Shown: positions 1-8,782, numbered from the stretch's first letter. The stretch is DNA of 64,000 nucleotides from an uncultured Gammaproteobacteria bacterium (GCA_958295835.1 OY282378.1:1939001-2003000); one strand, 5' to 3'. Notes: a model not told the origin generated them from the letters alone. Program-made: numbers and translations.

Positions 1-179
1 GGGAGGGCTTCTGGGGCCACGAGCACTTCGAGATTTCGGGCACGCCCCGCGTGGCGGCGCAACAGCCCCTGGCGTTCCAGGCCGAGCACCATCTGGTGAA
101 CACTCGGGGCAGTGACCGCGAAATAGCGTTGCATGTCGGCCTGAGCCGGAGGGCGTCCATTGACCTTCGTACGGGTGCG
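1..179 (-). pseudogene. LexA-type HTH protein, broken fragment
   Basis: Read on the minus strand, this stretch encodes a winged-helix segment with the pattern TKVNGRPPAQADMQRYF, then SVHQMV, LERQGLLRR and EVLVAPEALP. This resembles the short LexA-DNA-binding-domain-like proteins often found beside mobile elements. The usual N-terminal residues lie in a different frame at about 180-200, and no start codon is visible, so the 5' end looks damaged by a small deletion or frameshift. The 3' end runs off the window. It lies directly downstream of the recombinase gene on the same strand. Confidence 0.5.
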
Positions 180-201
180 TGATGGTCTGGCGGAAGCTGC
201 G

Positions 202-1065
202 CTAGAGGTACTTCGCGGTGGCGTTGTCTTCGGCGGCGACTCCGGCGCTGTAGTGGGCGACCATGCGGGCGGTCTTCCATGCACCGGCCCGCATGACTTC
301 GGTCGTGGACGCGCCGAGCCGGGTCAATTCGCTGGCGTAGGTGACGCGGGCGCTGTGGGCGGTGGCCCGGTATCCGGCCCGCTTCGCGGCGGCGCTGAAC
401 CGGCGCCCGATGGACTGGCCGGACAACCCGAACACGCTTGCGGCCGGTTCGGCGTCGTCCGGGCGGATGGCGAGTAGCGCCCTGGCGGCCCCGTTCTTCA
501 CAAGGCGCACGTCCGGCGCCCCTTCCTGGTTCGTCTTCGAGGCCCGGACCGTGATCCGGAGGGCGCCCGGGGTCGCGGCCGGTTCGATGTCGCGCCATTC
601 GAGGGCAGCGGCTTCGGAGCGGCGCAAGCACGCCTGGAACATCGTCAACACGATGGCGCGGTCGAGCGGGGTGCACTGGCCGGCAATCTCGCGGATGGCG
701 TCGAGGTCGAGGGCGGGCGCCTGGCCCCGGCCCCGCTCGTTGCGGCCCGCGCGGCGGAACCCCTTGTGCGCCCGATCGGCGATCGGCCCGACCGGATCGG
801 GCTGGCCGGCGAGCTTCGCGCGGAAGCGCACGGCGGCGATCACCATCGAAGCGGTTGCCGGCGACTTCCCGGCCGCGTCGAGCGTGCCGAGGTACTCGGC
901 GATGCCGGCATCGTCGGTCGGTCGGGCGTCGAGGGACGCATCCAGCCGGGCGAGGGCGCCGGCGTAGGCGCGGCGGGTGTTGGCGCTGGTGGAGTCGCGG
1001 ATGAGGCGGTCAGTGGCCGGGGTGACGGGGGCGGGGACCGCGGCGGTGGTGGCGAGGTCGTTCAT
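202..1065 (-). CDS. Tyrosine recombinase / phage-type integrase
   Basis: This 287-aa protein has the layout of a tyrosine site-specific recombinase. The N-terminal SAM-like core-binding part covers about residues 15-100 and the catalytic domain about 120-287. The catalytic set is visible: Arg148/149 in ACLRRSEAAALEW, Lys177 in ASKTNQ, His237-x-x-Arg240 in HSARVTYASEL, Trp263 in GAWK and nucleophile Tyr272 in VAHYS. At 287 aa it is short, like integron- or plasmid-type enzymes rather than large phage integrases. The family cuts and rejoins DNA through a 3'-phosphotyrosine intermediate. No attachment site or tRNA gene is visible nearby, so its target is unknown. The next gene downstream is only an HTH fragment, which suggests a decayed element. 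Confidence 0.85.
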   Translation of the reverse strand: MNDLATTAAVPAPVTPATDRLIRDSTSANTRRAYAGALARLDASLDARPTDDAGIAEYLGTLDAAGKSPATASMVIAAVRFRAKLAGQPDPVGPIADRAHKGFRRAGRNERGRGQAPALDLDAIREIAGQCTPLDRAIVLTMFQACLRRSEAAALEWRDIEPAATPGALRITVRASKTNQEGAPDVRLVKNGAARALLAIRPDDAEPAASVFGLSGQSIGRRFSAAAKRAGYRATAHSARVTYASELTRLGASTTEVMRAGAWKTARMVAHYSAGVAAEDNATAKYL

Positions 1066-1104
1066 GGCGCGGGCACCGGGTCAGGAAAGGACGCTGGCAA
1101 CGGC

Positions 1105-1240
1105 GTTGAAGATGCCGAGCGGCGAGGTCGCCTTTCGTGGTGAGTTCGTCATGGTCCGACGGTGGCGGCGCATCCCTTCGGCGATGGCTTCGGCGTGGCA
1201 ACGCTCGATGCCGGCCGCTTCGATCTCGCGGGAACCCGCA
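1105..1240 (-). pseudogene. DUF1640-like coiled-coil gene remnant
   Basis: The minus strand reads REIEAAGIERCHAEAIAEG and then, after a frameshift, HDELTTKGDLAARHLQ. These match two blocks of the intact DUF1640-like protein at 2438-2764 (AARDLEAAGVEHRQAEAIA and ALATKADLAELRADL). The frame change and the missing C-terminal membrane segment mark it as a remnant. It is the first of three copies within 2.6 kb. Confidence 0.55.
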
Positions 1241-1621
1241 TGGGGGACTCGCGCCCGATCGGGCAAAGCGAGGATCCGCGGGACCGTTGCCAGCGAGAGA
1301 AGCGCGGTCGGCTCCGGACGCTACCGGCGAGATACCGCCCTGGCCGTCCTGTCGAACGCCTTGAGGGGACTACTCGATGAGACGCATCGTGAAACGCTTG
1401 GCGCTGGCAGTGGGCTGAAAGCTCGCGGCCTTCCTGTCAGTATGCGCAACCGTCCGCCATGCGCCAGCCTCCGCCTTACGCCTTGCTCTCCTGCGGCCGG
1501 GGTCTCTCCCTGGAACGGACGTTCTGATAAGCGATGCCGGCGACGGGGGGCGGGGGATGGTGACGGGCTCTCCGTCACTGCCTTGGCGCTGAGCGGTAAC
1601 GACCAGATGGGGAGGAACACC
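1241..1621. other. Gap without a supported gene
   Basis: This stretch separates the minus-strand DUF1640 remnant from the secreted-protein gene that starts at 1622. No conserved reading frame was recognised. It should carry the promoter of the downstream gene, but no convincing -35/-10 pair was found. Confidence 0.4.
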
Positions 1622-2098
1622 ATGAAGACGATACGGGCATTGAGGGGAACCACTGTTGCGCTGTTGGTCGTCGCGGGGGCGTTGCCTGCCGTTCAGGCTC
1701 AAGGCATCCCGAGCGTGGAAGCCTGCAAGAGCTACGCGGCGGCGGAGGCCGCCGCCGAAGCCGCCGCTCAACAGGTGAATGCCGCCTTCTTCGCCGCCAT
1801 TCAACAGGCGGAGGCCACCCTCGAAGCCGCCTATCAACAGGCGGACTACTACGCTGAGCAACGGGCGCATGTCACTTACGATGTCACCATTGAACTGGCG
1901 CTTGCCGCCTACAAAGCCGCCATGCAACAGACGCTTCCCACCGCCAAAGCCGCGGATCAACAGGCGAAACAGGCATTGAATACTGCCTATTTCGCCAGCT
2001 ATGACATTGACGGCGGGGCGCGAAGCGATGTGCCGGATGTCATGGATAAGCTTCTAGAACACCATCGGCAGCGCTGCCGTGAGCTTCACGGGCTTTGA
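1622..2098 (+). CDS. Secreted alanine/glutamine-rich small protein
   Basis: This 158-aa protein has a clear Sec signal peptide: Lys and Arg residues, a hydrophobic core (TVALLVVAGALPA) and a VQA cleavage motif near residue 26. The mature part is rich in Ala and Gln. It has imperfect repeats of the form AAxQQ(A/V), for example AAAQQVNAAF, AAIQQAEATLEAA and AAYQQADYYAEQ, which suggests a continuous helix or coiled coil. The C-terminus is charged (MDKLLEHHRQRCRELHGL) and there are two Cys residues. The start is fixed by GGGAGGA upstream of the ATG. Probable location is the periplasm. I do not recognise a family. Confidence 0.65.
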   Translation: MKTIRALRGTTVALLVVAGALPAVQAQGIPSVEACKSYAAAEAAAEAAAQQVNAAFFAAIQQAEATLEAAYQQADYYAEQRAHVTYDVTIELALAAYKAAMQQTLPTAKAADQQAKQALNTAYFASYDIDGGARSDVPDVMDKLLEHHRQRCRELHGL

Positions 2099-2437
2099 GC
2101 CGGGAACTGGTCACGGATGACAACGGCCACCGGACGCCTACAGCTATCTGGCGAAAGCGGCGCTGACCCGCCTGCTTCGTAGCACTGCCTGACTTCCCGC
2201 CGGCGCGGCCCTGGCGTCGGCGATCACTTCCTCGAAGCTCTCCGGGCGGAAACGCCGGGCTACCGCGGTCGCGAAAGCGCCGCGATAAGGCGGTCGTGCC
2301 CGAAGCCGGCATGTCCGTTCATCCGCACGCCTGCCTGTCTCCCAACGGACGATAATCGCCCTTATCGGTCGCTGCCGGGAAAGCGGAATTGCGCCACGTG
2401 GCACAGTTTCCGGAAGGGCGGTGCGGCAGGCACCTGG
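2099..2437. other. Gap between convergent genes, no gene seen
   Basis: About 340 bases lie between the 3' end of the secreted Ala-rich gene and the 3' end of the minus-strand DUF1640-like gene. No recognisable protein, RNA or terminator was found. Confidence 0.4.
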
Positions 2438-2764
2438 TCAGATCAAGCCGAACACTCGAAGGCCGATGGCGAACAGGAAGGCGGCGATCAAGCCGACCGT
2501 CCATCGGATCGTCCCGAGCTCGGCGCGCACGCCGGCAAAGTCGGCCTTCGTGGCGAAGGTGTCCATGCGTGCCGTCAGCCAGGTTTCGAACTCGGCGAGG
2601 TCGGCCCGGAGCTCGGCAAGGTCCGCCTTCGTCGCCAGTGCTTCCCGGTCTGCGGCGGCGGCGGTGCGGACCGTGCCGGCGATGGCTTCGGCCTGCCGGT
2701 GCTCGACGCCGGCCGCTTCGAGGTCGCGTGCGGCGGTGAGGGTGTCGAAGGCGACGGCGCTCAT
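2438..2764 (-). CDS. DUF1640-like coiled-coil membrane-anchored protein
   Basis: This 108-aa protein has the layout of DUF1640/CCDC90-like proteins. The N-terminal helix is MSAVAFDTLTAARDLEAAG. An AEAIA block follows, then a heptad-type coiled coil built of ATKADLAELRADLAEFE units, and a single C-terminal transmembrane segment (TVGLIAAFLFAIGLRVF). Such proteins are membrane-anchored and of uncertain function. The start at 2764 was chosen because homologous remnants begin at the same block; a longer frame to 2833 has an unrelated N-terminus. Two broken copies lie on either side (about 1105-1240 and 3514-3690), so this locus has duplicated repeatedly. Confidence 0.7.
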   Translation of the reverse strand: MSAVAFDTLTAARDLEAAGVEHRQAEAIAGTVRTAAAADREALATKADLAELRADLAEFETWLTARMDTFATKADFAGVRAELGTIRWTVGLIAAFLFAIGLRVFGLI

Positions 2765-3135
2765 GTCTCTGTCCGGTACGGGCTGGCGGGCGTGCGGTCG
2801 GCAGGGTACCGCCAAATCCGCCGCGCCGCACATGCGCTGTCAGGACGTTCGCGGGTAGCGGGCGGTTTCAGCATTAGCAATGCGCTCCGTGCCACTCCTG
2901 ACTTCGCGCGCGCCATCGGCGGGTGGGGGCGGCAGCGTGTGCCTCAGGAAGAGACGTAATACAGATGGTCCTCCACGCTATCGGCGGTGGGGGCGCTTTC
3001 CGTGTCCACCAGCTCGCCTCGTGAGGTTCGTCGAAACCTGCCGGTCAAGTTGAGAGCGGCGGAACGGGCACACCCGACATGGTCGGGGAAAACGGGATCG
3101 AAAGGGTAGTTCCGTCGTTGTGCCGGGCGGATAGG
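2765..3135. other. Gap without a supported gene
   Basis: About 370 bases lie upstream of the intact DUF1640-like gene and downstream of the minus-strand gene at 3136. No conserved reading frame, RNA or repeat was recognised. Confidence 0.4.
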
Positions 3136-3510
3136 TCAGCGTCGTATCTCTATCCAGAGCGGATCTCCTTGATATCCCCTCCCTTCCGCTGGACCAGCCA
3201 CCCCGATCCTCTCCAACAAGTGAAACAGAAACGTACAGTTACATGAATGTCCAGCGGGCCGGGCTTCGGAATCGAATACCGCTGGTTTAAATTCCTGCAA
3301 ATCCCGGCATGACACTCGACGACCTCTGAAGTGATCGTATGTCATATGCAGATCACGCAAATCCACCCTGATCCTCGATTTTCCTCTGCGATAGGTGATA
3401 GCCGCATCGTCGATGCGCAAAATCCTAGTGGTGCCTCGTATGTAATTGTCGAATTCATACCCGGGGCTAAACACCCTTTGCGATGCCTGAATAAAATCCT
3501 GTTCGTCCAT
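3136..3510 (-). CDS. Hypothetical protein, 124 aa
   Basis: The start ATG at 3510 is preceded by AGAGG at good spacing and begins MDEQDFIQASQRVFSPGYEF. The protein is basic in the middle (RRGKSRIRVDLRDLHMTYDH). Near the C-terminus it has the pattern GHSCNCTFLFHLLERIG followed by RGYQGDPLWIEI, with two Cys in CNC. There is no signal peptide or membrane segment. Codon use is less GC-rich than its surroundings, which suggests recent acquisition. I do not recognise a family. It lies just downstream of the third DUF1640 remnant on the same strand, and the RBS falls in the remnant's end. Confidence 0.6.
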   Translation of the reverse strand: MDEQDFIQASQRVFSPGYEFDNYIRGTTRILRIDDAAITYRRGKSRIRVDLRDLHMTYDHFRGRRVSCRDLQEFKPAVFDSEARPAGHSCNCTFLFHLLERIGVAGPAEGRGYQGDPLWIEIRR

Positions 3511-3513
3511 TTT

Positions 3514-3690
3514 TCCTCTGCTCCCCGGAGTTCGGCGAGGTCGGCCTTCGTGTCGGCCCGGAGTTCGGCGAGGTCCGCCTTCGTCGCCAGTGCTTCCCGG
3601 TCTGCGGCGGCGGCTGTGCGGACCGTGCCGGCGATGGCTTCGGCCTGGCGGCACTCGATGCCGGCCGCTTACGAGGTCGCGTAGCGCGGG
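3514..3690 (-). pseudogene. Third DUF1640-like copy, frameshifted
   Basis: The minus strand encodes AAGIECRQAEAIAGTVRTAA and then ADREALATKADLAELRADT, nearly identical to residues in the 2438-2764 gene. An extra base in the preceding block (RDL then V-S-G) breaks the frame, and the copy stops before the membrane segment, running into the RBS of the 124-aa gene. Confidence 0.6.
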
Positions 3691-3977
3691 CTTTCCACGG
3701 CTGGCGGTGGGCAGGCTCGCGCCTTCTGCCTTTCCGATCGGGATGCGCTTCCCAGTCCGGATCGGTCACCGATGGTTCATCGTCCACAAAGCGGACCGGC
3801 GAATAGCTGGCCGGCTGCGGTGGACTCATGCCTGATTCCCGTCGACGTCGCCTGACGTCGGCGGTCCCATCCTCGATGTTCTCGGCTCTGGGCGATACCG
3901 CCTTTGGGGAGGGTTGAGTGTGGATGGGGCAGTCCGGTTCAGCACGACGGCATGGTGTCATGCTGTCATGCGGGTAT

Positions 3978-4190
3978 TACGAGGGTGTTTACAGAATGGA
4001 CCGGGCTCCCGTCGTTCCAGCCGCCCATCTGCCTCCGTAGCGGGGCCGTCCGCCGGGAAACGACTACAGCCCGGCGATACGGGACAATGCGACCGCTTCG
4101 ACGTCCCTGGCCAGCGGAAAGCTCTCGTCTCCACCGTGGACGACGAGCTTGCGCTTCGGCTTCAAGTCCTCGCAGGCGCTGTGAAAGCCC
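3978..4190. repeat. Duplicated segment, copy 1 (ATPase 3' end)
   Basis: About 213 bases covering the last 127 bases of the DUF4143 ATPase gene and its downstream flank recur at 8777-8990 with only scattered differences. Copy 2 is joined abruptly to a piece of the adenine methyltransferase gene. The 3691-3977 flank to the left holds no supported gene. Confidence 0.85.
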
Positions 4191-5215
4191 TTGGAAACCG
4201 ATGGCGCCGTGCTTCGCTTGATCTCCATCGCCCAGATCTCCCCCGCGCCCATGTCGACGACCAGGTCGATTTCCGCACCGCCCGCCGTCCGGTAGTACCC
4301 CCATGATGCGCGTCTCGGCAGCGCGCCCACGATGTTTTCGATGACGAAGCCCTCCCAGCTCCCGCCCACGACCGGATGACCGAGCAGCTCGTCGAGCGTC
4401 CCGATCCCCAGCAATGCGTGGCAGATGCCGCTGTCCCTCACGTAGACCTTCGGCGCCTTGACGAGGCGCCGGCCGAGGTTGCTCGTCCAGGGTTGAAGGC
4501 GGCGGACCAGGAGAAGGTCCACCATCAGGTCGAGGTAGCGGCCGATGGTGACGCCGTTGACGTCGAGCCCCCTGGCGAACGAGGCGGCGTTGAACGTCTG
4601 TCCCTGGTTGTGCGCGAGCATGGTCCAGAAGCGGCGCAGGGTCTCGGCCGGGATGCGTGGTCCGAGCGCGGGGACATCGCGCTCCAGGTAGGTACGGATG
4701 AAATCGAGCCGCCAGTCGAAGCCGCGCTCGTCGGTCGGCGCCAGGAAGCTTTCGGCAAAGCCGCCCCGATGCCACAGCCGGAGGCGCTCGCCGCCGCCTA
4801 CCTCCGAGACGCTGAGCGGATGCAGCTCGCAGTACGCGACGCGGCCCGCCAGGGTTTCGCCGGACTGCTTCATGAGGTCGATGGAGGCGGAGCCCAGGAA
4901 CAGGAATTGCCCCGTGCGGCGACCGGCTCGCCTCCGCATGTCGATGATACCGCGCAGGGGAGCGAACAATCCCGGCGAGCGGTGCACTTCGTCCAGCACC
5001 AGGAGCTTGTCCGCGTTGATCTCGCAGTACTGTTCGATGTCGGCGATTCTGGCGAGGTCGCGCGGGCGTTCCAGGTCGAGATAGATGGCGCCGCGTTCGC
5101 GCACGATCTGGTGCGCGAGGGTGGTCTTGCCCACTTGGCGTGGTCCGGTGAGCACCACCGCGGGGTTCCCGTCCAGCAGACGGTTCACCTCGGCTTTCCG
5201 GTTGCGTTCGATCAT
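4064..5215 (-). CDS. AAA-family ATPase with DUF4143 domain
   Basis: This 383-aa protein belongs to the AAA_14 plus DUF4143 family. Walker A is GPRQVGKT (residues 24-31) and Walker B is KLLVLDEVH (about 70-78). The C-terminal part carries SWEGFVIENIV and EIDLVVDM...IWAMEIKRS, which resembles a degenerate PD-(D/E)xK nuclease fold. These proteins are widespread, often mobile, and of poorly known function. The ATG at 5215 was preferred over longer frames because the family starts at this MIERNRK block. It diverges from the adenine methyltransferase gene. A perfect 9-bp inverted repeat lies immediately upstream of the start. Its 3' end is duplicated at 8.8 kb. Confidence 0.85.
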   Translation of the reverse strand: MIERNRKAEVNRLLDGNPAVVLTGPRQVGKTTLAHQIVRERGAIYLDLERPRDLARIADIEQYCEINADKLLVLDEVHRSPGLFAPLRGIIDMRRRAGRRTGQFLFLGSASIDLMKQSGETLAGRVAYCELHPLSVSEVGGGERLRLWHRGGFAESFLAPTDERGFDWRLDFIRTYLERDVPALGPRIPAETLRRFWTMLAHNQGQTFNAASFARGLDVNGVTIGRYLDLMVDLLLVRRLQPWTSNLGRRLVKAPKVYVRDSGICHALLGIGTLDELLGHPVVGGSWEGFVIENIVGALPRRASWGYYRTAGGAEIDLVVDMGAGEIWAMEIKRSTAPSVSKGFHSACEDLKPKRKLVVHGGDESFPLARDVEAVALSRIAGL

Positions 5216-5217
5216 GT

Positions 5218-5250
5218 ATGCAAATCTAACACAGTGTGCAGGATTTGCAT
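5218..5250. promoter_or_regulatory. Inverted repeat at the ATPase gene start
   Basis: ATGCAAATC (5218-5226) and GATTTGCAT (5242-5250) form a perfect 9-bp inverted repeat with a 15-base spacer. It begins two bases upstream of the ATPase start codon, in the divergent gap before the methyltransferase gene. Position and symmetry suggest an operator or transcript hairpin. No regulator is known for it. Confidence 0.5.
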
Positions 5251-5542
5251 GGTTTTGCCGTCGTACACACTGCCGTCGCTGTCGTAGACGGTCCGGGTGG
5301 CGTGCTGGCCGCGGGGGCGAGATACTCCGCGCTCCCGGGAGCGGAATTCCGGATTCTTTCGTACATTCAAGCACCTACCGCTTGTTTTCCCCTGTTTTCA
5401 ATCGCTTGCGGAAACACTGCCGGCACGGATGATTGCACCATGGTCCCGGCCCGGAGTGAGCTCTTGTCCCGATGTGGTTAGCATTGTTGCCGTTTGCCGC
5501 AACGAATGGATGGGAAACTCCGATGCGGTGCGGAGCGCCCCG

Positions 5543-7006
5543 ATGACCCGCCTCTCGCGAAAACAGGCCGGCGCCTACTACACGCCGGACGCCGTCGTTG
5601 CGAACCTCGTGCGGTGGGTGGTCCGGCGAGACCGCGACCGGCTTCTCGACCCCTCCTGCGGAGACGGGCGCTTCATCGCCGCCCACCGGAACGGCTTCGG
5701 CGTCGAGCAGGACGCCGAGGCCGCGGCCGTGGCGATGGGCCGCGCTCCCGGGGCCAGCGTCCACCGGGACGATTTCTTCGCCTGGGCCGCACGGACCCGC
5801 GAGCGCTTCGAATGCGCCGCGGGCAATCCTCCCTTCATTCGCTACCAGACCTTCAAGGGCGAGGTGCGCGAGCGCGCTCTCCAGCTATGCGCCCGCCTGG
5901 GCGCGAAGTTCTCGGGGCTCACCGGGTCCTGGGCGCCGTTCCTCGTGGCGACCGCGAGTCTGCTGAAACCCGGCGGGCGGATGGCGTTCGTCGTCCCCGC
6001 GGCCATCGGCCATGCCCCCTATGCCGCGCCCCTGCTCGACTACCTCGTCGGGCATTTCGACGACGTGCGGATCGTCGCCGTGCGCACGAAGCTGTTTCCG
6101 GATCTCTCCGAGGACTGCTGGCTGCTCCATGCCGGCGGCTTCGGCGGCAGGGCCGCGGAGCTCCGCTTCAGTGTGCTCGATCGGTTCAATCCGCCGGTGG
6201 AGCTGCCTTGCGAGGCGGTTACGGTTCCCGTCCACGAATGGCGCACGTCGTGGAAGCGCCGTCTTCGCCCGTACCTGTTGCCCGGGAACGTCCGCGAGCT
6301 CTATCGGGCGACCGCCTCGAACCCGGACTCGTTGCGTTTCGGCGACCTTGCCTCCATCGGAATCGGATACGTCAGCGGCGCCAACGGATTCTTCCACCTG
6401 CGGCCTTCCGAAGCCGAAGCATGGGGGATCCCGGGCGGACTCCTCCATCCGACGGTGCGAAACGGCCGGATGCTGCCGGCCCGGACCCTGACGGCGCGGA
6501 CCATCGAGCAGTGGCGGCGCTCCGACGAGCCCATGATGCTCCTGCGGATCCCGAAGGACGCAGACCTGCCGCCCGTTGTCTCGGAGTACCTCGATACCGA
6601 TCGGGGCCAACAGGTCCGGAAGGGATACAAGTGCCGGATGCGCACTCCCTGGTACTCGGTGCCCGACGTGCGGGTGCCCGACTTCTTCCTGACCTACATG
6701 TCCGGGCGCATGCCGAACCTGGTCCGCAACTCGGCGGCGGCGACCTGCACGAACGCCGTGCACGGCGTTCACCTGCGCGACCGGAAGACGGCGCGCCGTG
6801 TCACCGGGAGTTGGGAGACGCCTTTCGTCCGCCTGAGCTGTGAGCTCGAAGGCCATCCGCTCGGCGGCGGCATGTTGAAGCTCGAACCGCGTGAAGCCAC
6901 CAGGATCGTCCTCCCTCCGCCCGCGATGGAATCGGCGTTGTCGGGATCGGAGGTGGAGGAAGCCGTTTCGACGATACGTACATGGAGGCACTACGATGCC
7001 GGATGA
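5543..7006 (+). CDS. N6-adenine DNA methyltransferase
   Basis: This protein of about 487 aa has the Eco57I/TaqI-type N6-adenine methyltransferase signature. It contains GAYYTP (about 10-15), SAM-binding motif I LLDPSCGDGRF (about 34-44) and catalytic motif IV NPPF (95-98) with FIRYQ after it. A C-terminal target-recognition-like region follows. It should transfer methyl groups to adenine in a specific DNA site. The start is uncertain: ATG 5543 fits the family, while ATG 5510 would add 11 residues. The stop overlaps the start of the next gene by several bases, so the two were co-translated. That partner is broken, which would leave this an orphan methylase. Its middle part is duplicated at 9000-9618. 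Confidence 0.85.
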   Translation: MTRLSRKQAGAYYTPDAVVANLVRWVVRRDRDRLLDPSCGDGRFIAAHRNGFGVEQDAEAAAVAMGRAPGASVHRDDFFAWAARTRERFECAAGNPPFIRYQTFKGEVRERALQLCARLGAKFSGLTGSWAPFLVATASLLKPGGRMAFVVPAAIGHAPYAAPLLDYLVGHFDDVRIVAVRTKLFPDLSEDCWLLHAGGFGGRAAELRFSVLDRFNPPVELPCEAVTVPVHEWRTSWKRRLRPYLLPGNVRELYRATASNPDSLRFGDLASIGIGYVSGANGFFHLRPSEAEAWGIPGGLLHPTVRNGRMLPARTLTARTIEQWRRSDEPMMLLRIPKDADLPPVVSEYLDTDRGQQVRKGYKCRMRTPWYSVPDVRVPDFFLTYMSGRMPNLVRNSAAATCTNAVHGVHLRDRKTARRVTGSWETPFVRLSCELEGHPLGGGMLKLEPREATRIVLPPPAMESALSGSEVEEAVSTIRTWRHYDAG

Positions 7007-7771
7007 TGGTCGGCAGACGAAGGGCGTTCCTCGCGAGTGCCTATGGGTGAATCGAGCCGAGGCGCTTGAGCATTTCGCGGTTCATGACGGACCGACCCAA
7101 AGTCAGCAGCACATCAAGCCACTCCACTGGTACGTGACCTGCCGCCTCGTCCTGGAGGGCGGATTCCATCCGGACGAGCTCAAGCCCCGACCGCCGTTCA
7201 CCGTGACCAGACGGCGCGGTGAACGTCTCATCCACTTCGACCCGGGAGCCGCGGCCGGCGGCGAAGCGACGATCCTCTCACCTATCCGGCGCTCGTGTTC
7301 GGGTACCTGTTCGTGATCCGTGCCAACCAGGCTGCCGAGACGACTGCTTCGAGAGAACCATCCCCCCAGGAACGGCCGTGGCGGCAGATAGCCCCCAATG
7401 ATATTGCGATCGCCGGTGACGGCCGGCCCGTGGAAACGATCGTCCGTTTCCATTCGGCGTTGGGCGCACTCACCGGCCGGCGTGGCATCCGCGAGGACAC
7501 CAGCCGATATGAGGCGGTGTCGCTGGCGATGATCGACATGCGTGAGGACAGCATCGGCCGACTTCTGCCCGGCTTTCCGCCACCGGACAGCCCGGTGCGC
7601 ATCGAGCGGTTCTTCGAGACACTGTATCTGCGGTATGACGAGCGCTATGTCTACAGCGCTCCGGACCTCAAGTCTAAAACCCGCCGTATCGAGTGGTCGC
7701 CCGAATCCCCGGCCCTGGAATCCGACATCGGCTCCACTCTTGACTACGAAATCAGGCTTGCGGGCGATTGA
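6995..7771 (+). pseudogene. Broken partner of the adenine methylase, possible restriction enzyme
   Basis: The reading frame starts inside the methyltransferase stop (ATG 6995) and encodes about 95 residues including HIKPLHWYVTCRLVLEGGF and PRPPFTVTRRRG. It is then lost near 7265. A second frame continues with TYPALVFGYLFVIRANQAAE and PPPDSPVRIERFFETLYLRY, and ends at 7771. The two halves read as one protein with a frameshift and apparently a missing middle segment. Translational coupling to a methylase suggests a restriction endonuclease, but no catalytic motif survives, so the function is inference. A 37-base piece of its 3' end recurs at 10610-10647. Confidence 0.5.
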
Positions 7772-7860
7772 CCGCCTTGTCCGATTCAACGCTGCTTTCC
7801 GGAGCTGTTGGAGAGCTTGCCCCGACATGGTTGGCATCGCTGCCGTTGATCGCAACGAAG

Positions 7861-8259
7861 CTACGATATCTTCGTTGCGGCAGGTTCAACATCGGTTCGC
7901 GGAAAGTCCCCGCCCTTGAAAAGAAGCGGCACGCCGCGTTTGCGTGAAAGCGAATAGGCGAAGACATCTCCCAGGTTGAGACTCGCCGCGTGATGGCCTT
8001 TGCCATAGCGGCGATATGCTTCCGCCGCGATCGCAACCTGCGCCGTGTCGACCGGTTCGACGTGAATGAAAGGCTCGTTCAGGAAGGTCAGTGCGGCTGC
8101 GTAAAGATCGTCGTCGCGACTCGCGACCGCCGCGAGCTCGACGGCGGTGCCGGCCGAGACGACGGCGCCTCCGGCTTCGCCGATCAGGTCGCGGAACTCC
8201 GGAGCCTCGTCTTCCGCCAACAGGATGGCCAGGATTGCCGAAGTGTCGAGAGCGATCAC
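7861..8259 (-). CDS. VapC-family PIN-domain toxin
   Basis: This 132-aa PIN ribonuclease has a VapC-like layout. The start motif is VIALDTSAILAIL, and the acidic residues are Asp5, Glu41, Asp98 (LNLGDVFAYSL) and Asp118 (LLFKGGDFPRTD). YGKGHH and LLFKGxDF are typical of the VapC30/Rv0624-like subgroup. It is expected to cleave a specific RNA, probably tRNA or rRNA. Translation likely starts at GTG 8259, which overlaps the antitoxin stop by four bases (GTGA); this coupling supports the choice over a longer ATG frame. All four acidic residues are present, so it should be active unless bound by the antitoxin. Confidence 0.85.
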   Translation of the reverse strand: MIALDTSAILAILLAEDEAPEFRDLIGEAGGAVVSAGTAVELAAVASRDDDLYAAALTFLNEPFIHVEPVDTAQVAIAAEAYRRYGKGHHAASLNLGDVFAYSLSRKRGVPLLFKGGDFPRTDVEPAATKIS

Positions 8260-8561
8260 TTCGGCAATCCGTGCTCGTCGTAGAGTATTTCTTGCAGCAC
8301 CCGGGACAACGGAGGGCCGCCATCGATCCCGTTGCCGGCCGCCAACCGTTCGCATCGGCGAGAACCGGCACGGATGTAGTGATCGAGTGATGCCACGATG
8401 GCCTCGCGACTCGGCCGATCCCGTTCCACTCGTTCTTCCAGGGCGGTCAACGCCCGTTCGATCACACCAGTCTTTCGCCCTTTACCGGTCAAGCCGAGGC
8501 GGGCGGCCAGCTTTTCGACACGCTGGTCGAGATCCGCCCGGTGGGCGAGGTTGATGGCCAT
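8256..8561 (-). CDS. VapB-like antitoxin (Rv0623/PSK type)
   Basis: This 101-aa protein starts MAINLAHRADLDQRVEKLA. It has a basic linker GLTGKGRKT and an acidic, helical second half (ALTALEERVERDRPSREAI), and resembles Rv0623-type transcription-factor antitoxins. The N-terminal part probably binds DNA and the C-terminal part wraps the toxin. AAGGAGC precedes the ATG at 8561. It is translationally coupled to the downstream PIN toxin gene by a GTGA overlap, and the pair is expected to repress its own promoter. Confidence 0.8.
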   Translation of the reverse strand: MAINLAHRADLDQRVEKLAARLGLTGKGRKTGVIERALTALEERVERDRPSREAIVASLDHYIRAGSRRCERLAAGNGIDGGPPLSRVLQEILYDEHGLPK

Positions 8562-8722
8562 GGACGGGCGCTCCTTCAGGGCCGGACAAGGTTCCAATTG
8601 TAGCATCCATCGTATAGACACAGGGCCTGCAAAGAATCCGACCGAGTCGTGGCCGCCATCCGGGCGGGCGTGAGGTTGCCGGAACCCATCTCTCCCCGCG
8701 CCGATCAGGACCGGAAACACTC

Positions 8723-8782
8723 CGCTTCGGTGAAGCGGTCCGGCGCTCCGGCGTGGTGGCGAAGACGATCCGTTTCTACGAG
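8723..8782 (+). pseudogene. MerR-family regulator N-terminal fragment
   Basis: Twenty codons read RFGEAVRRSGVVAKTIRFYE, the canonical first helix-turn-helix of MerR regulators. The frame ends exactly where the duplicated ATPase-tail segment begins (8777). A similar stub (MRIGEAARR then stop) lies at 10580-10609, also at a duplication boundary. Confidence 0.55.
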
